Source of the DNA: JBBQWS01 sp038210415
GTDB lineage: Bacteria > Actinomycetota > Actinomycetes > Prado026
Assembly: GCA_038210415.1 (NCBI GenBank)
Contig: JBBQWS010000001.1
Coordinates: 1 to 64,000, forward strand
Direction of reading: 5' to 3'
DNA: 64,000 bases
Of this stretch, positions 62,533-64,000 are shown in pieces. The position numbers were made by a program, and so were the translations under genes. Below the pieces are notes generated by a model. The model searched no databases, was not told where the DNA came from, and saw only the letters and a list, made by a program, of their open reading frames with translations. Positions within the stretch are counted from its first letter, which is position 1, and every line of letters begins with the position of its first letter.

Positions 62533-64000
62533 GTGCACCTCAAGAGCCTCACCTTGCGTGGGTTCAAGTCGTTCGCGTCCTCGACGACGCTGCGCTTCGA
62601 GCCCGGCATCACCTGCGTCGTGGGACCCAACGGTTCGGGGAAGTCGAACGTCGTCGACGCCTTGGCCTGGGTGATGGGCGAGCAGGGGGCCAAGAGCCTG
62701 CGCGGCGGCAAGATGGAGGACGTCATCTTCGCGGGCACGGCCGGCCGGCCACCGCTGGGCCGGGCCGAGGTCGTGCTGAGCATCGACAACACCGACGGTG
62801 CGCTGCCGGTCGAGTTCGCCGAGGTCACGATCTCGCGGATCATGTTCCGCAACGGCGGTTCGGAGTACGCCATCAACGGCGACCCGTGCCGGCTGCTCGA
62901 CGTCCAGGAGCTGCTCTCGGACTCCGGCATCGGGCGCGAGATGCACGTCATCGTGGGCCAGGGCCAGCTCGACCAGGTGCTCTCCGCCACGCCTGAGGAC
63001 CGTAGGGGCTTCATCGAGGAGGCGGCCGGCGTCCTCAAGCACCGCAAGCGCAAGGAGAAGGCGCTCCGCAAGCTCGAGGCCATGCAGGCCAACCTGACCC
63101 GGATCACCGACCTGACGGGTGAGCTTCGGCGCCAGCTGAAGCCGCTCGGCAAGCAGGCGGAGGTCGCCCGCCGGGCGCAGGTGGTGCAGGCCGATCTGCG
63201 GGACGCCCGGTTGCGGCTGCTCGCCGACGACCTGGTGACCATGCGCTCCACGCTGCAGCAGGAGGTCGCCGACGAGACCGCGCTGCGCGAGCGCCGGGCC
63301 CGGGTCGAGGCGGCCTCCGTCGGCGCACGGCAGCGGGAGGCCGAGCTCGAGGCCGACGTCGCCGAACACTCGCCGCGGCTGGCCGCAGCGCAGGAGGTCT
63401 GGTACCGCCTGGCCGGGGTGCGCGAGCGGCTCCGTGCCACTCAGGGGCTGGCCGGCCAACGGCTCCGGATCCTCGCCACCGAGCCGGACGACGACCGCAC
63501 CGGAAGCGATCCGGACGATCTCGACGCCGCAGCCGCATCGGCCCGGGCCGAGGAGCAGTCCCTCATCGCCCAGGTCGAGGCCGACTCGGTCCGGCTTGCG
63601 GCGGCGGTGAGCGCGCGGACCAGGGCGGAAGCCGCCCTCGTGGCCGAGGAGCGCCGAGTCACCTCCGCCGAGCGGGCCGCAGCGGACCGGCGCGAAGGCC
63701 TCGCGCGACTCAGCGGCCAGGTGGCTGCCGCGCGTTCGCGGCTGGAGACCCGTACCGCCGAGATCGACCGGCTGTCGACGACGCTGGCCGAGGCGAGGAG
63801 CCGGGCGGGCAACGCACAGCGCGACTTCACCGCGCTCGAGTCGCAGGTCGCCGGCCTCGACGAGGGCGAGGTCGACCTCGACTCCGAGCACGCGGCTGCG
63901 GCAGCCGCTTTCGACGATGCCGAGCAGTCGGTCACCCGGTTGCGTGAGGCCGAGCGTGAGGCCGAGCGCGAGCGCGCAGGACTGATCGCCCGCAAGGAAG
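62533..64000 (+). CDS. smc: Chromosome segregation protein SMC (N-terminal part)
   Basis: The first 489 residues; the gene runs off the right edge (full SMCs are about 1200 residues). It opens VHLKSLTLRGFKSFASSTTL. Walker A is VVGPNGSGKSNVVDALAWVM, with GEQGAKSLRGGKMEDVIFAG and the Q-loop region GREMHVIVGQGQLDQVLSAT. From about residue 165 it becomes a long coiled coil rich in Ala, Glu and Arg. SMC with ScpAB condenses and resolves chromosomes. It lies after rnc-mutM, the common actinobacterial order. Confidence 0.96.
   Translation, partial: MHLKSLTLRGFKSFASSTTLRFEPGITCVVGPNGSGKSNVVDALAWVMGEQGAKSLRGGKMEDVIFAGTAGRPPLGRAEVVLSIDNTDGALPVEFAEVTISRIMFRNGGSEYAINGDPCRLLDVQELLSDSGIGREMHVIVGQGQLDQVLSATPEDRRGFIEEAAGVLKHRKRKEKALRKLEAMQANLTRITDLTGELRRQLKPLGKQAEVARRAQVVQADLRDARLRLLADDLVTMRSTLQQEVADETALRERRARVEAASVGARQREAELEADVAEHSPRLAAAQEVWYRLAGVRERLRATQGLAGQRLRILATEPDDDRTGSDPDDLDAAAASARAEEQSLIAQVEADSVRLAAAVSARTRAEAALVAEERRVTSAERAAADRREGLARLSGQVAAARSRLETRTAEIDRLSTTLAEARSRAGNAQRDFTALESQVAGLDEGEVDLDSEHAAAAAAFDDAEQSVTRLREAEREAERERAGLIARKE

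Noticed and set aside
62275..63891. Minus-strand frame of 538 codons opposite smc
   Set aside because: Antisense of the SMC ATPase and coiled coil.

Overview
The window is high-GC, gene-dense DNA from an actinobacterium. Nearly every gene belongs to a well-known family, and the gene order follows the conserved actinobacterial core block known from Mycobacterium and Streptomyces: etfB-etfA, cysteine desulfurase, mnmA, metE-like, ligA, gatCAB, ilvBNC, serA, leuB, gltX, tRNAs, ndgR, leuCD, hup, cofC, gpsA, ddl, thiL, rpmB, recG, rsmD, coaD, rpmF, rnc, mutM, smc. GTG starts, 4-nt ATGA or GTGA overlaps, a cofC (F420) gene and -10 elements of the form TAnnnT fit the same group. I cannot name the genus.

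Layout. 1-784: ECF sigma factor and the start of a likely anti-sigma gene, minus strand. 988-9244: electron-transfer flavoprotein, then tRNA thiolation (cysteine desulfurase, MnmA), an aldo/keto reductase, a MetE-like protein and DNA ligase. 9357-13565: two tandem membrane-anchored GGDEF-EAL proteins. 13634-16994: gatCAB amidotransferase. 17218-22121: PEP carboxylase, a second aldo/keto reductase and a BNR-repeat protein. 22141-38741: branched-chain amino acid and serine genes (ilvD, ilvB, ilvN, ilvC, serA, leuB, ilvE, cimA), interrupted by a 1532-residue secreted propeller protein on the minus strand and a PQ-loop membrane protein. 38891-43107: conserved minus-strand protein, FAH-family enzyme, gltX, HAD phosphatase, tRNA-Gln and tRNA-Glu. 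43169-46715: ndgR divergent from leuCD, then a HU protein with a long basic tail. 46788-53531: cofC, plsC, gpsA, PLP enzyme, ddl, DUF3515, AsnC-type domain, thiL. 53592-64000: rpmB, DAK2-family kinase, recG, rsmD, coaD, coiled-coil protein, yceD, rpmF, rnc, mutM fused to acylphosphatase, a small protein and the start of smc.

The branched-chain genes make a coherent pathway. CimA (citramalate synthase) with LeuCD and LeuB would make 2-oxobutyrate from pyruvate, and IlvBN, IlvC, IlvD and IlvE would carry it to isoleucine and make valine. No threonine deaminase (ilvA) or 2-isopropylmalate synthase (leuA) is seen here. Both ilvB and cimA are preceded by what read as ribosome-mediated attenuators. 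The ilvB leader peptide is rich in Ile, Val and Leu codons, while the cimA leader has Ile-Ile and Thr codons, so each leader senses the products of its own branch. Serine dehydrogenase gene serA carries an exact TGTGA-N6-TCACA CRP-type site.

Most notable beyond ordinary annotation: a mutM-acylphosphatase gene fusion; a family of long, nearly perfect inverted repeats at the ends of two convergent gene pairs, with covarying arms; an unrelated long inverted repeat before hup; many genes whose start codon lies 6-8 nt after a TAnnnT box, suggesting leaderless transcripts; and two genes whose only sensible start codon is CTG.
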